Shown here one piece after another: positions 35,790-46,783 of a stretch of DNA of 64,000 bases (within the stretch, counting starts at the first letter, position 1; the number at the start of each line of letters is the position of its first letter). The DNA is taken from positions 34,088,421 to 34,152,420 of the forward strand of contig JBCFYV010000100.1 in assembly GCA_039000515.1 (NCBI GenBank). Reading direction: 5' to 3'. The position numbers and the translations under genes are program-made. Under the pieces are notes generated by a model. It worked only from the letters and a program-made list of their open reading frames with translations. It searched no databases and had not been told where the DNA came from. Source of the stretch: Timema cristinae. Taxonomy: Eukaryota > Arthropoda > Insecta > Phasmatodea > Timematidae.

Positions 35790-36560
35790 ACAGTTTATGT
35801 TGTTTTTGAATTTCTGTCTGTCTATACTTCAAAAAATATTTTACCGATTGGGCTAAAGCTTGGTATCTAGGGTTTTCATAGGGCTGCCCCAAGGGTTTTT
35901 TGAATCGAATATCTAACCCTAATATTAAGGGTATATTACTGAAGGGTGAAAAGAGAAAGTCTATTTTCTCAAAATCGGCTCTAACGATTTTGATTAAATA
36001 TCATTTAAAATCATTTGTAAATATTCCAAACAAAATGCATACTCTCAATATTTCAGCAAAATGACTTTAAGGGCTCCGGTATGATGTGTAAATTCTCATT
36101 TTTTTTTATCATATCTCTGAAAATATTTGATATATGAATTTACTTAGCGTTTCAAATATGTAGATCTATTTATAAGATAATAATTTTATTTGATACATAT
36201 TTTTATAAACCCAATAACTTTAAGATATACGCAGATATATATATATATATTTTTAACTTTTTCGAACACTAAAAGGTCAAGTATTACAACCGTAAAAAAA
36301 AAATAATATCAAACCTGAAATGTTGATGGATGTCGACGACTCATAACCCCCGAACCCTAAAAAGTGGTCTTTGCTATGAAATCGGTCTGTGTGTCTATTA
36401 AACTACTCTTAATTTTAAATTTAAACAAAGGGCGAAAAGAGAAAAAATTGATTTGATCAAAATCGACTCTAACGATTTTGATTTAAATTCGTATCTAGGT
36501 GTTGATTAAGATTATAAACAAACTGGATATTTTCATTTTATCGTGAAAATGACTTTTAGG
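35790..36560 (+). repeat. Repeat R7 with two internal copies
   Basis: A block containing AAATCGGCTCTAACGATTTTGAT (key bases TCTAACGATTTTGAT) near 35970 recurs near 36465, each followed by a similar ~60-bp segment (GAAAATGACTTT). The same words occur in weaker form around 44185-44350. Together they look like the interior of an AT-rich Helitron-type or other non-coding element. Class not established. Confidence 0.45.
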
Positions 36561-36967
36561 GTACTTTGCAGAAGCGGAAATTTCCGTATCCCCGCAACTA
36601 TTTGCGATACTAAATAACGTATCATGGCAAAATTTTAGTACTGTTAAGAATAAAAAAACTTTATTTGAATTTTTTTTAATAAAAATAACAGTCTGAGATA
36701 TTCGCAAATTAATTAATACAATTTTGTGAGCTTTAGTTGTAAAGAGATACTACTTATGTTTTATTGCAATAATTCTCCAATGCCATAGAGGGATTATAAG
36801 TAGGTCTCTCAAAAAGTTTGTTATTTTTACCTAAACCTCTTTGATCATTGTTGTACAAACATTTTTTCTATCTCCATTTTAGACTCAATAATCAATATTT
36901 ACATTATCCATTTGTCAAAATTTATAAATGAGGAATTTAATAGCAACGCGATGACCTGAAGTTGTAA

Positions 36968-37300
36968 AACACCTAATAAAATATCAAAAATGTTAACTGG
37001 AAGTCGAAATTTTAATACAAAGTGTTGACCCTAGTGGACCCAATATTCATCTTTTTAATTGGTCCAAACATTCAAATGAGGACATCAATTCTTTAAAAAT
37101 CAAGTTAGAGAATTTAAAACCTTGATTCAAAGTTTTACATAAGTATAGTGCAATTTATTTTTGGGTTTGTTAGTGTATATTATTTCGTTTCACATATATT
37201 ACGAGTTTCGAGTAAATATCTCCATTTTTAAACAATAGAGTGAGAAAGTCCGTGCGGAGTTACGTACCATTAATTTCACCTATATTTGACTACCTATACT
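36968..37300 (+). repeat. Interspersed repeat R1, copy 2
   Basis: Collinear with 1937-2250. In both loci a SINE-B lies beside the repeat, but on opposite sides, so the association is not ancestral. Confidence 0.65.
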
Positions 37301-37335
37301 ATTGTGACATTTTGAATTTGTCTTCACTTATATAT

Positions 37336-37612
37336 GGTGACCTGGTGGTCTAGGGGTAAGGTGTCAGACTTCTGTGCTGGCGGCCGGGGTTCAATCCTCG
37401 GTCCCGGCACAGATTTATCTGATTACGAAACCCTTCCTTCACCTCTGACAAGACATCTTGTGAGTGTGAGGAATACCAGGCCTCCACCGTGGTTCGGATT
37501 CCACGTTAAACTGTAGGTCCTCCATTTCATCTCACAGTCACCCTACCATTACACATTAGCGTAAGTGCGTATAACCCGAACGGGTTGTAAGACGCGGTAC
37601 TAATATTAATAA
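37336..37612 (+). repeat. SINE-B, full length, near-consensus
   Basis: TGACCTGGTGGTCTAGGGGT (A box), CCGGGGTTCAATCCTCGG (B box), short-subtype body (AAGACATCTTGTGAG), tail GTGCGTATAACCCGAACGGG and (AAT)n end. TCTTCACTTAT occurs before the head (from about 37321) and after the tail (about 37616), an 11-bp target duplication. It looks like the best-preserved copy in the window. Confidence 0.95.
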
Positions 37613-38403
37613 TAATCTTCACTTATGTTTTAATTGTTTCTAAAAGGTTCAACAAAGTAATATCCTAGTAGAATCCAAACATATCTTGCCAAACGCATTT
37701 CACGCCTAACACGAAAGATAATGGGACCGTGACTCAAACTACATGATATTCTACCAAATCAACACATCCCCTGCACCAGCACTAGGCTGCTATCTTGTTA
37801 ATGAAATACGCTCCCAGTTAGGGCTGCCACGCTACTGGAAAAACCAGGAGATTCGGGAAAAGACAGGGAATTTTTTGTGTCTGAAAAATAAAAGGGAATT
37901 TGGTGAAATCTAATAAAAACATGGTGATATTTGTTAATTTAGGACATTTGACTAAACTCATGACTCATTAGGTGGGAATGCGGGAAAAGGCGTAAGTATA
38001 GTCATCTTATATTTTTATGGTAATGGGGAGGTTGGAGTTCAAATCCTGGCGTATTGTACTGAAATGGTGTCCGTAGCATAAATTCTAGCCATTATCCCTG
38101 CCCTATCAACTTATGCTAAATGTGGTTACAGTCCGCTGAAACGCGGTGCACAGAACTAAATTTTATCTCGTATATTCACACGTCAATTAATTTGTTATTC
38201 AGACTGTACTTTTAGATGGATGGTGTCAATTTTGATTTATGTAAGCTAATGCCTTTGTGGCCATTTGATCTTCAGAAAAAAAAATCTTTTATTGGTGATT
38301 AGTAGAGTTTTGTCTGTAAGAAACTTTAGCGAAATACTAGACATTTTTTTGTGCGTAAAATATATATTTTACTATTTTATTGGTGTTATTTAATAAGTAT
38401 ATA

Positions 38404-38778
38404 TCTTATTATAATAAAAAAAAAGTGTTTGTCTGTGTGCGATGCACAGCCAAATCTACGACACGCAGAGATCTGGAATTTTTTAACATAGGTGGACGGA
38501 AGGGTGTCCGAATGCACCTCTAAGCCAGATTTTTAAATTTTTAATCGGGCTATTTTTAACCAATTTTTGAAGAAAAATATTTTTAATCTGGTTTAGAATT
38601 ACGTTTCAGAGATAACTGATAAAAATATGGAAAGTATGGAAGAAAAAAAAAGTTTAGGAAATCGACCGTAGCTTAAACAATTTCGGTGCGCTGATGGTGG
38701 GGGGGGGGGGGGGGGAGGGGGGGTTATATAATTCTAATACCACAGTGGGTCACGGGCAATGCCGTGCGGGATTGCTAG
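38404..38778 (+). mobile_element. Non-autonomous Helitron
   Basis: It starts with TC directly after A (TCTTATTATAATAAAA, then GTGTTTGTCTGTGTGCG), and ends with a short hairpin (CACGG...CCGTG) followed by GCGGGATTGCTAG and then T. A 5' TC, a 3' hairpin next to CTAG, and insertion between A and T without target duplication are the Helitron hallmarks. It has no Rep/helicase frame, and a poly-G run lies at about 38698-38726. Confidence 0.75.
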
Positions 38779-38814
38779 TTTATAATATCTATAGAATGTA
38801 ACAGCTTCAGATCA

Positions 38815-38897
38815 CATTACTTAACGTGAAAGTAGATCTAGTAACTTTTATAGCTGTCAGGTAAATTTATGCCTATGAAAGTTTAACTGTTCTTATT
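38815..38897 (-). repeat. Interspersed repeat R2, partial
   Basis: AGATCACATTACTTAACGTG, AGATCTAGTAACTTTTATAG and CTGTCAGGTAAATTTATGC. Confidence 0.45.
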
Positions 38898-39339
38898 TGT
38901 CCAGCACTTTGATGTAAAGGTGTATGACCGTATGCTCTAAACTCCTTTCTAATATCATTATAAAATGCATACTTATTTTCCCCATGTGATTCGCAAGTAA
39001 TTGGATGGACATGGAGTTTTTTTTACGTCTGGCAATAAATTACAGCTAACACAATGCAAGGCTCAGAGCTTTCTCAAGGCGTCAACTATTGTTTTGCGTG
39101 CACTTCGTCTTCCTGGGAACACCTATCATCCCAGTCTTAGGACGGTATTACACTGTCGTATTTATTTTATACAATCTGTTCGATTAAATAAATGTTATTT
39201 AACTTTGACTACCCAGAAAAATATATTTTATAACATATTTTTTAACATTATTGTGGGGATGAAAAGAAATTCTATTTAAGGGTACCATTTCGGTCAGTGA
39301 AAAATTGCTGTAACAGTCCTTCAGCTTTTAACACAATTC

Positions 39340-40050
39340 AACCATGCGTTATTTCAAAATATGGTTCGCGCCAAAATAAAGAAAAAAGATTCCAACAGGG
39401 AACCTTATTCCTTAAAAATCTTACTTTTTGAGTTTTATTAATAGGAAAAAAAAAGTGTGTTAATGTGACATTCTCATTTTCAACACTGGGGTCCGGGGTT
39501 CAATCCTCGGTCCCGGCACAGATTTATCTGATTACCAAACCCTTCCTTAATCTCTGACAAGTTGTGTATTAATCACAACTTGTGAATGTTTGGAACGCCA
39601 GGCCTACACCGTGGTTCGGATCCCACGTTAAACTGTAGGTCCTCCATTTCATCTCACAGTCCCCCTACCATTACACATTAGCGTAAGTGCGTATAACCCG
39701 TACGGGTAGTAAGACGCGGTGCTAATAATAATCATTTTCAACAAATTTGTAACCCTATTATCGGAGCTTTTAGAGAAAGCTTAATGAAAAAGGTCTCTAG
39801 ATTTAGCCTTGCTCTAACAAATTTAATACGATAGGCTCACAACATAAAATTTGAAAATATTTGAGAACTAGCTTTCGTCTTAACCTTGATGTTAGAAGTT
39901 TCGTAGTTTTCTTTCCCATATTTCTTATTGACATGACAAAGGGTGAAAGTGAGTATAGGCTTTAGAATAGAAAAGTAGATCCAGAAAACGACACAGATTG
40001 TATTTTAAGCCGTGTGGCTGGCTTCACAGTGATTGATACTTTCTCGCTGA
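39340..40050 (+). repeat. Repeat R10, copy 1 (contains a SINE-B)
   Basis: Matches 60088-60560: TTATTTCAAAATATGGT, TCTAGATTTAGCCTT, TATTTGAGAACTAGC, TTATTRACATGACAAA and GATACTTTCTCGCTGA in the same order. A SINE-B interrupts this copy only. The shared final motif is the head of a SINE-A, so that SINE was already present in the ancestral unit. Confidence 0.7.
39485..39731 (+). repeat. SINE-B, 5'-truncated, long subtype, with target duplication
   Basis: Begins at the B box (GGGGTTCAATCCTCGG) and lacks the A box. Ends (TAA)n. TCATTTTCAAC flanks at 39474-39484 and 39732-39742 (11 bp). The related locus near 60215 has the uninterrupted sequence (CTCACTCTCAACGATTTG). Confidence 0.95.
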
Positions 40051-40231
40051 CTTGAGATCAAGGTTTTAATCTCTGTGAGTGTATTGAGGGGGATTTTTTC
40101 AAATAGTTTTCCACTCTCACTCCACGCAAATGTGGATACACTTCAAGATATAATCTCACTAATCCTTAAAACCATTAGTGTAATTAGTACATAAAGCTCA
40201 CAACCTGAACAGCTAGTAAGACGCGGTATAA
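40012..40231 (+). repeat. SINE-A copy
   Basis: ATACTTTCTCGCTGACTTGAG head remnant, AAGGTTTTAATCTCTG (degenerate B box), CTCACTCCACGCAAATGTGG body, tail CTAGTAAGACGCGGTATA. Confidence 0.8.
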
Positions 40232-40451
40232 GAAAAAACAACGAAACTTCAGTTAAAATTTCTTTCAACAGGAAGCTGTTGGTTCAAACGCCCTCATCGC
40301 CAGATGTTTCAAAGGTTTACTTTTTTTGGTTTCAAGCAACAATTGTCCGCCTCTGTAGTCTAATGGTCAGGGTTCGTTCCCCATTGCGCCCAGATTTATC
40401 TGTGAAGCAGCTAGTTTGAAACTGATTCAACTCAGGGCAATTGCGTTTATT

Positions 40452-40565
40452 ACTTTAAAGTTAAAGTGGTGGCTCTGGTCTAGAAAACTGATATTAATGG
40501 CTGGGGGCTTCGTTATCCTGACCACTATCCGCAAAAGTTGACACACTCCTGTCAACCGACGGCAC
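40452..40565 (+). repeat. Interspersed repeat R5 copy
   Basis: GGTCTAGAAAACTGATATTA, ATGGCTGGGGGCTTCGT and GACCACTATCCGC; complement of the order seen at 26709 and 46152. Confidence 0.65.
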
Positions 40566-41096
40566 TCACTTGGTCGGTATAGCTCATTTGCGGGAAAACC
40601 CATCGTAAGTGAAAGAAAGATTAATATATATATTATGAAATAAATATTGTTATTTTTTATAAAACAAACATGATAGTGTAATACCGCCCTTATTAGCAAA
40701 GGAGGACAATGCTCTCCATAGAGACCAATCAGACTGACCGTCCCAGACGGTTACTCCGCGACCATATATGGTTCGTCTTCATGTGTGGTGGAGGTCAACG
40801 TCATCTCGGCAAGGCTTTCCAAGAAGGTCCATACAGCTACTCAACTCATTGAATAATAAGTACGCCTTTATTTTATTTTTATTTTTGCATGTGCAGGGAA
40901 ATAAACTTTCTCACAAGTCGTAAAAGGTTGTATTAGTTATGGGTGGTAGCGAATGGTGTTGGGATTGAATATGGCTCTCGCCCAAATAGATTTTTTTTTG
41001 TGGTATCTTCTCGTAATGGCATGTTGTTTAGTGAAGTAACTGGGTGAAGGAGGGAGCAGGCCATTCCTCCCCCCTCCCCTTTGCCCAAAGAAAGCT

Positions 41097-41332
41097 TATA
41101 AATCCGGGTTATACGTTTATGTACTAATTACTCTAATTATTTAAGGGATTAGCAAGGTTACATTTAGGGAAAATGTACCCGAATTTTAGTGGAGGAAGAG
41201 GGGTAAACGATTTTCGAAAAACCACCCTCAATACACCCGACTGAGATTCGAACCACGATCTCCCTGTCATCGATAGTCTAGTCCAACTCGAGACTAGTGC
41301 GTTAAGCCATGCGGCCACCGAAGCGGGTACAA
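41097..41332 (-). repeat. SINE-A copy, tail tip missing
   Basis: ATCCGGGTTATACG tail part, GAGATTCGAACCACGATC B-box complement, CATGCGGCCACCGAAGCGGG head. Confidence 0.9.
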
Positions 41333-41343
41333 TATTTTTAATA

Positions 41344-41946
<603 letters not shown>

Positions 41947-42040
41947 TTATAAAAGTTAATTAATGAATATAAATGTACGTTTCATTAAGTGCTTTTTAAA
42001 AAAAATGCTATTATTACATATAAAATATAATCTCTAATAT

Positions 42041-42112
42041 GGGCAGACCCGAATTGCGCCAGTTATTAAGGGATTAAAAACTGTTTACTAATCCCGGACC
42101 CGAATTGCGCCA
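42041..42112 (+). repeat. MULE left terminal repeats
   Basis: Two copies of (GG)ACCCGAATTGCGCCA, at 42046-42062 and 42096-42112. The outer one is preceded by GGGCA. They are a plausible transposase-binding array. Confidence 0.9.
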
Positions 42113-42386
42113 AGTCAAGTTCAGGTAGTCGGTGAGGGAGGTGGGGGGAATGATACAAACAAAGACCATCGCAAACAAGCTCTAGCCCCTTAATGTCTTT
42201 CCTACCCTTAGTAAAGGAATGTAAAAACGCCCTAAGTGCCCCCAACAAGACTGGTAACAGTAGTATTGACATCAGTCTGTACAATACTTATTAATTGTCT
42301 CGACAACAGTTACTGTCCCGGTGTATTTTTTAAATTTTTTTTCGGGTTTTGTGTGAACTGTGATAATATTAGCGAGAATTATTGAT

Positions 42387-43735
42387 ATGGAAAGGATTTA
42401 TAGTGAAAAAGGGAAAGTTCTGATTGTCTATTATAATTATACGTATCGACAGGTGAATCAATTAAGGTACGTTTTCATCTGGCACTAAAAGTCATGACAT
42501 TTTAAAGTCGTGACAGTGTGACATGGCGACAATGTGACAATAAGATGTTTTCACGTATAACAAATGTCATGGTCAGCTCTATTTCTTTCTAGTCTATCTT
42601 TAAACTTTATGTCAACTTTATTCCACAGACAAGGATGTTTTTCATATTCACATAAAAACTGAATTGTTTCAGAAGAAGATGTATCTTCCATGTCGGACGT
42701 AATAATACAACTACTGATATAAACTAACAAGTCTAAACTGTCACGGCATTTTGGATACTAGTTTTCACACGGTGCAGAACGTGACACTTCCTTGACATTA
42801 CGTGACACTACTTGGAAAAATCAAAACAGTTTGATTTGTGACATTTGTTGTCACGACAGTAAATTGTCATGACAATATGGCTTTTTGTTTTCACGAAGAC
42901 AAGCGCCATTACACTAATTGTCATGACAGTAAAAGTCATGACTTAATGTCACATGAAAACTTACCTTTAAAGTTGACGAGAGAAGAGAGGTGGAGATGCA
43001 CTAAAAAGGACTGCAAGGCTAAAATATTTACTCTTGATGGTGGAAACATTTTCTCGCGGACTGAAAACGAACACAACCACGAACCACTACTAGATTAAGA
43101 GTTGAACAGAAGATCCATTAGCAACGCAGTTAAGAGGAAAGCTGATGAGATTGAAGTAAGGCCTTCAAAGTTAATCCACACAGAGGTACAGACACAGAAA
43201 AAATCTATAAAAACATTGACCCGCAAGGACATTAAATGTATCAGGAATAACATCAACTACACTAAACTAAAAACACTGCCAAAGTTGCCTAAATCTTCCG
43301 AAGAAATTCAATTTGCCATAGATTCAATTGAAATAAAAACTATTCAAGACGAAAACTTTTTGTTGAGAAACGAAAAAGAGAAGGGGATCGTGACATTTTC
43401 TTGTGACTCGAATCTTGAGTATTTGTGCCAGAATGAAATTGTGTTAATGGATGGAACCTTTGAATACGCACCGAAACATTTTCTTCAGCTTTTTACTGTA
43501 CATGGGTATTTCGAAGTGTCATACATACCTCTAGTCTTTTGCCTACTTAAAAATAAAAAAAGCAGAGCTACATTGACGCTATGAGAATCCTTAAAGACGG
43601 TTGTGAGAAGGGACAACTTCACCTTCAACCTTTATACATTGTGATTGATTTCGAGCAAGCGATTCACGAGTGCATCGTGTTGACTTTTCCACAAACCAGG
43701 ATAGTAGGCTGTCGATTTCATTTAGCGCAAGCATG
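42387..43735 (+). pseudogene. FLYWCH zinc finger + MULE transposase, first exon(s), broken
   Basis: The family cuts and joins DNA at the element's inverted repeats. ATG at 42387 opens 26 codons (KGKVLIVYYNYTYRQVNQ) that form the N-terminal half of a FLYWCH finger. After the 502-bp MITE and its TTA duplication the finger resumes at 42970 with LTREERWRCTKKDC and closes with HNHEP; zinc ligands are Cys at 42997 and 43012 and His at 43072 and 43078. A TAA at 43096 interrupts the frame. The MULE domain follows: LMDGTF (first catalytic Asp at 43450), HFLQLFTVHG and YIPLVFCLL. A frameshift in the A-run near 43553-43565 moves the frame to YIDAMRILKDG, then VIDFEQAI (second Asp, 43647) and GCRFHLAQAW. 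The latter runs into GTAAGC, a good splice donor at 43736. The C-terminal part with the catalytic Glu was not found. About 280 codons remain, against roughly 500 or more for intact relatives. Confidence 0.9.
42465..42966. mobile_element. 502-bp MITE inserted in the FLYWCH coding sequence
   Basis: Left end AGGTACGTTTTCATCTGGCA and right-end complement AGGTAAGTTTTCATGTGACA form the terminal inverted repeat. It continues into subterminal GTCATGAC/GTCRTGAC palindromes, at least eight in both orientations. TTA at 42462-42464 and 42967-42969 is the target duplication; a 3-bp TTA fits PIF/Harbinger. Removing the element and one TTA restores an open FLYWCH frame, which fixes the boundaries independently. 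No transposase inside. The frame shift it causes (505 bases) is not a multiple of three. Confidence 0.9.
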
Positions 43736-43827
43736 GTAAGCAAAACAATTTTATTTTAAAACTTTACATAAATAATGTTATATAGTTTGTGACTTGATTA
43801 TTATATTTTTCACTCTTGAAGATTTTT

Positions 43828-44030
43828 TTAGAACTGCGTTTTACTACCTGTTCGAGCTATAGGCCTCCTTATGTACTAATTACGCTAATAGGCTTTGGTA
43901 TGAGATAGGTAGAATGCAGAGAAAGTGAATCCTAATTTGCATGTAGTGAGAGTGGAATATCATTTAGGAAAAACCACCTTCAGTTCCCTCGACCAGGATT
44001 CGATCCCAACCTCCCAATCATCGGCTTGAT
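43828..44030 (-). repeat. SINE-A, head missing, inside the MULE
   Basis: TTAGAACTGCGTTTTACTACC tail to CAGGATTCGATCCCAACC (B-box complement). It lies in the presumed intron just after the splice donor. Thymine runs on both sides obscure the target duplication. Confidence 0.88.
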
Positions 44031-44420
44031 TTTTTTTATTCTAAATGTATATCTGGAGATTGATTTCTAAATGATGAATAGAACTGTATAATCGATCTTC
44101 AGAAAATAATTGAACTATGGGCAGTTTACTAATGATTAATTTGAAAATAATTTAAAATTTCTCAAAAATATCTTTAACAATTTTGATTTAAACATAGGCT
44201 ACATTTTGGGTGTATTTAAGATGAGAATTAATACTGTTTATTTGGTTTAGGGGGCAAAGTTCTTTTAAGGGTAATAGATGACTAGTATTCAAAAACTCAA
44301 AATATTTTGAAAATATTTTTAACGATTTTTTTAAAATCAGCGTGCATTTATAATGAATAATAACATTGTGAGGGGCCTACTTAGTTTTGGGTAAAACAAA
44401 CTATTTCAAGGATAGTTTTT

Positions 44421-44671
44421 TACCCCCTCGGGTGGCCGTACGGTCTAAGGCGCAACTCTCGCACTAGACTGGCCCTCGAGACCGGGGAGGTTGGGGTTCG
44501 AACCCAGCCGGGTGCACTGAAGTGGTTTGATCCTAAATGGTTTCCTCACTTTCTCTCCACGCAAATGCGGATGCACTTCCTATAAATTCAACCTTCCCAG
44601 TCCCTAACCCATTAGAGTAATTAGTACGCAGGCTATAGCCCGAACGGGCAGTAAGACGTGGTGCTAAAAAA
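44421..44671 (+). repeat. SINE-A, full length, inside the MULE
   Basis: CCCCTCGGGTGGCCGTACGG head, GTCTAAGGCGC A box, GGGGTTCGAACCCAGC B box, tail ATAGCCCGAACGGGCAGTAAG. AAGGATAGTTTTT flanks at 44408-44420 and 44672-44684 (13 bp). Confidence 0.96.
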
Positions 44672-45193
44672 AAGGATAGTTTTTGGTGACTAGTTTTCAA
44701 AAACCATTAGCAACTTGTGCGCTTAGTAAAATAAAGCAAACATATGGTAAACAAATTTAAAACACTCAAATTTAAAATATTAGCCAAATAAAATGATTTA
44801 TTATTTGGTTTTAACACAGAGATCCATATAAGTGTAATTATCAAATCGTCGAATAATATTGTCTCAGCTGACCCATTAATTAAAAAGTGAATATACGCTA
44901 TGATAAAGTATCTGCGATTCTGTCGTAAGCCTACTTTTTATTTGTTATTCTTGGCCATTTTAAACATATGCCAGCCAAAAAAAGCGAAATGTTTTCCTGA
45001 CTGTGTGGGTGTCATCACATTTTTGTACATATGATTACGGCCACATTTTTTTAGCTACGGTCACTGATATGCTATTTTGTAAAATATATTTATGCGAAAA
45101 TTTCACTTTATATAATATTGTTTGATTTATATTTTTTGACTTGTGTCCTTCTTACTGCCAGGCATAGCATTAATATTTGCTTATGTTCAGAGT

Positions 45194-45324
45194 TGGCGCA
45201 ATTCGGGTCCTGTCTTGGGAAGGGGGGTATTGGCGCAATTCGGGTCCGGTCTGGGGGGGCACTTTTAAGCTCTTGGCGCAATTCGGGTCCGAGCTAAGTG
45301 AATTGGCGCAATTCGGGCGAGCCC
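45194..45324 (-). repeat. MULE right terminal repeats
   Basis: Four copies of TGGCGCAATTCGGG(TCC), at 45194, 45231, 45274 and 45304, spaced 30-43 bp and inverted relative to the left end. The terminal copy ends CGAGCCC at the target duplication. Confidence 0.9.
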
Positions 45325-45699
45325 TCTAATATAAGTCATTTAAGGAATATCAATTTCGTTTTTTAGTAATCCTACAACAGGTTTTAGCGTTAGCCTATCA
45401 ATGGTTAAATGAATCAGAAAAAACTTTTGATATGAAATTATAGAAGACTAACGTGTTGTTTTTTATGAAGAAGTATAGAAATCACTGAAAAAAAAACGTA
45501 CCTGATCATGATGGAACCTCGGACTTATGGTTCAAAGTCTGGCAGGATTATTTATGCTGACAAAACCAGACAGTTAAAGATTTCCTGTTCTCTGATTCTG
45601 TCTGTGCTTGTGGTTAGGTTTTTTTTTTACTAGAAAGACTATTCACGATCTTCATACTTTTTTTTTTTTTAAGTTTCGTATTACGCCATCATTTAAGCA

Positions 45700-45880
45700 T
45701 GGTGGCCTAGAGCGAAGTATTCCGGAAGTGACGTTTGATCAAGATGGCGGGGGTGTATACGCTGGGATAGCGAACAAACATGGTTTCTGTTGGCTGGAGT
45801 GGTGTGTGTGTGTGTGGTATTTTTTTTATCCTACTCAAGTTGTCCGTGATCTCTTTCGCTTTGTAATCTGGTAAGACGGT
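45700..45880 (+). promoter_or_regulatory. Candidate CpG-richer promoter/first exon (ETS + YY1 motifs)
   Basis: CCGGAAGTGACG (45722-45733) is an ETS/CRE-type composite, and AAGATGGCGG (45741-45750) is the canonical YY1 core, 7 bp downstream. Both are strong core-promoter words of animal housekeeping genes. A donor-like CTG|GTAAGA lies at 45871. No recognisable coding exon follows within the window, so this may be a non-coding transcript start, the first exon of a gene continuing elsewhere, or chance. Confidence 0.35.
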
Positions 45881-46151
45881 AGGGGAAGTCTAGTTTGAGA
45901 TTTCACCGAGTTGCAGCTTGGATTGGAATCAGCATGCATCATGTTTCAGCGTCTCATACTTTCCCTCTCGCTTTCTCATCGGTGCGAATCTCAGCAAGCA
46001 TAGTCGTTCCCTTCCCATTCTTTTTCCTCCCCTCTCCACACTCTGTATCCTAATCCCCCCTCTCCGTAGGATGCCAAACCTTGATTCTCATAGGAATGCC
46101 ATTTGGGGACGCCATGGCGTCAGCCTACAATTGAGACATACTTACAGAGGG

Positions 46152-46267
46152 GACGCCGTCTGTTGGTGGAAATAGTACCAGAATCTATCTATAGTGAGTC
46201 ATGGTGTGAGCACAACGAAACCTGCAGCCGTTAATCTTTTTTTCTAGACCGAAACCGCTACTTTAAA
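46152..46267 (-). repeat. Interspersed repeat R5 copy
   Basis: GACGCCGTCTGTTGGTGGAA, GTGAGCACAACGAAACC and TTCTAGACCGAAACCGCTAC. Confidence 0.6.
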
Positions 46268-46783
46268 CCAATTTAAATTTCCTGTATTATATTTCCCATT
46301 ATATATGAAATAAATCCATGGATGTCTATCTAAATCTTGGCAGGAAAATTCATACACGCCATTTTCGGGAATAAATAGGAGTTGTAGATGATCTATGAAA
46401 TAATAAGTTTACAAACTACTTCATTATAAATAAATAGCGTTGTGACTCTTTAAGACTATTTTTAGAATTATTTAAGAATTTAATGGTTTTTGTTTCAATG
46501 TTATATCTTTTAAACTCGCCGAACAAAACGTGTGTACATTTGCAGGGTAGATCTAATCTTGATTTGCATTATATTACTACACGTGTTCACTATTTAGCTA
46601 TTGATATTCTTTCTCGTTATGAATATAATTTAGCCCAGATATGTCTACATAAAATAAATGAGCTTTTTATCTCTAAACCTTTCTCTTTACTTTGATTCAC
46701 TTAACACTACTTTTATATCATATATTTTGCATTAAATTGTCTTATATTTTTAATTCTAACCATTTTCCTCATTTGCATCAACC

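Larger units (their letters stand above)
42041..45324 (+). mobile_element. Mutator-like element (FLYWCH/MULE type), 3.28 kb, decayed
   Basis: The left end GGGCAGACCCGAATTGCGCCA and the right-end complement GGGCTCGCCCGAATTGCGCCA form the terminal inverted repeat. The core 17-mer GGACCCGAATTGCGCCA is repeated: a second left copy at 42096-42112, and right-side complements at 45194-45210, 45231-45247 and 45274-45290 besides the terminal one at 45304. TCTAATAT flanks both ends (42033-42040 and 45325-45332); 8-9-bp duplications are the Mutator hallmark. The plus-strand transposase gene lies at 42387-43735. FLYWCH-bearing MULEs are known from animals (the Phantom-type group). Nested inside are a MITE (42465-42966) and two SINE-A copies, so the element has been immobile for a long time. 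Confidence 0.9.

Noticed and set aside
35790..36560. Complete Helitron
   Set aside because: Some inner words resemble Helitron interiors, but no TC start or hairpin-CTAG end could be placed.
42838..43098. Separate 86-codon gene starting at 42838 and another starting at 43102
   Set aside because: The first would start inside the MITE and the second at TTG after a nonsense codon; both are pieces of one broken transposase.
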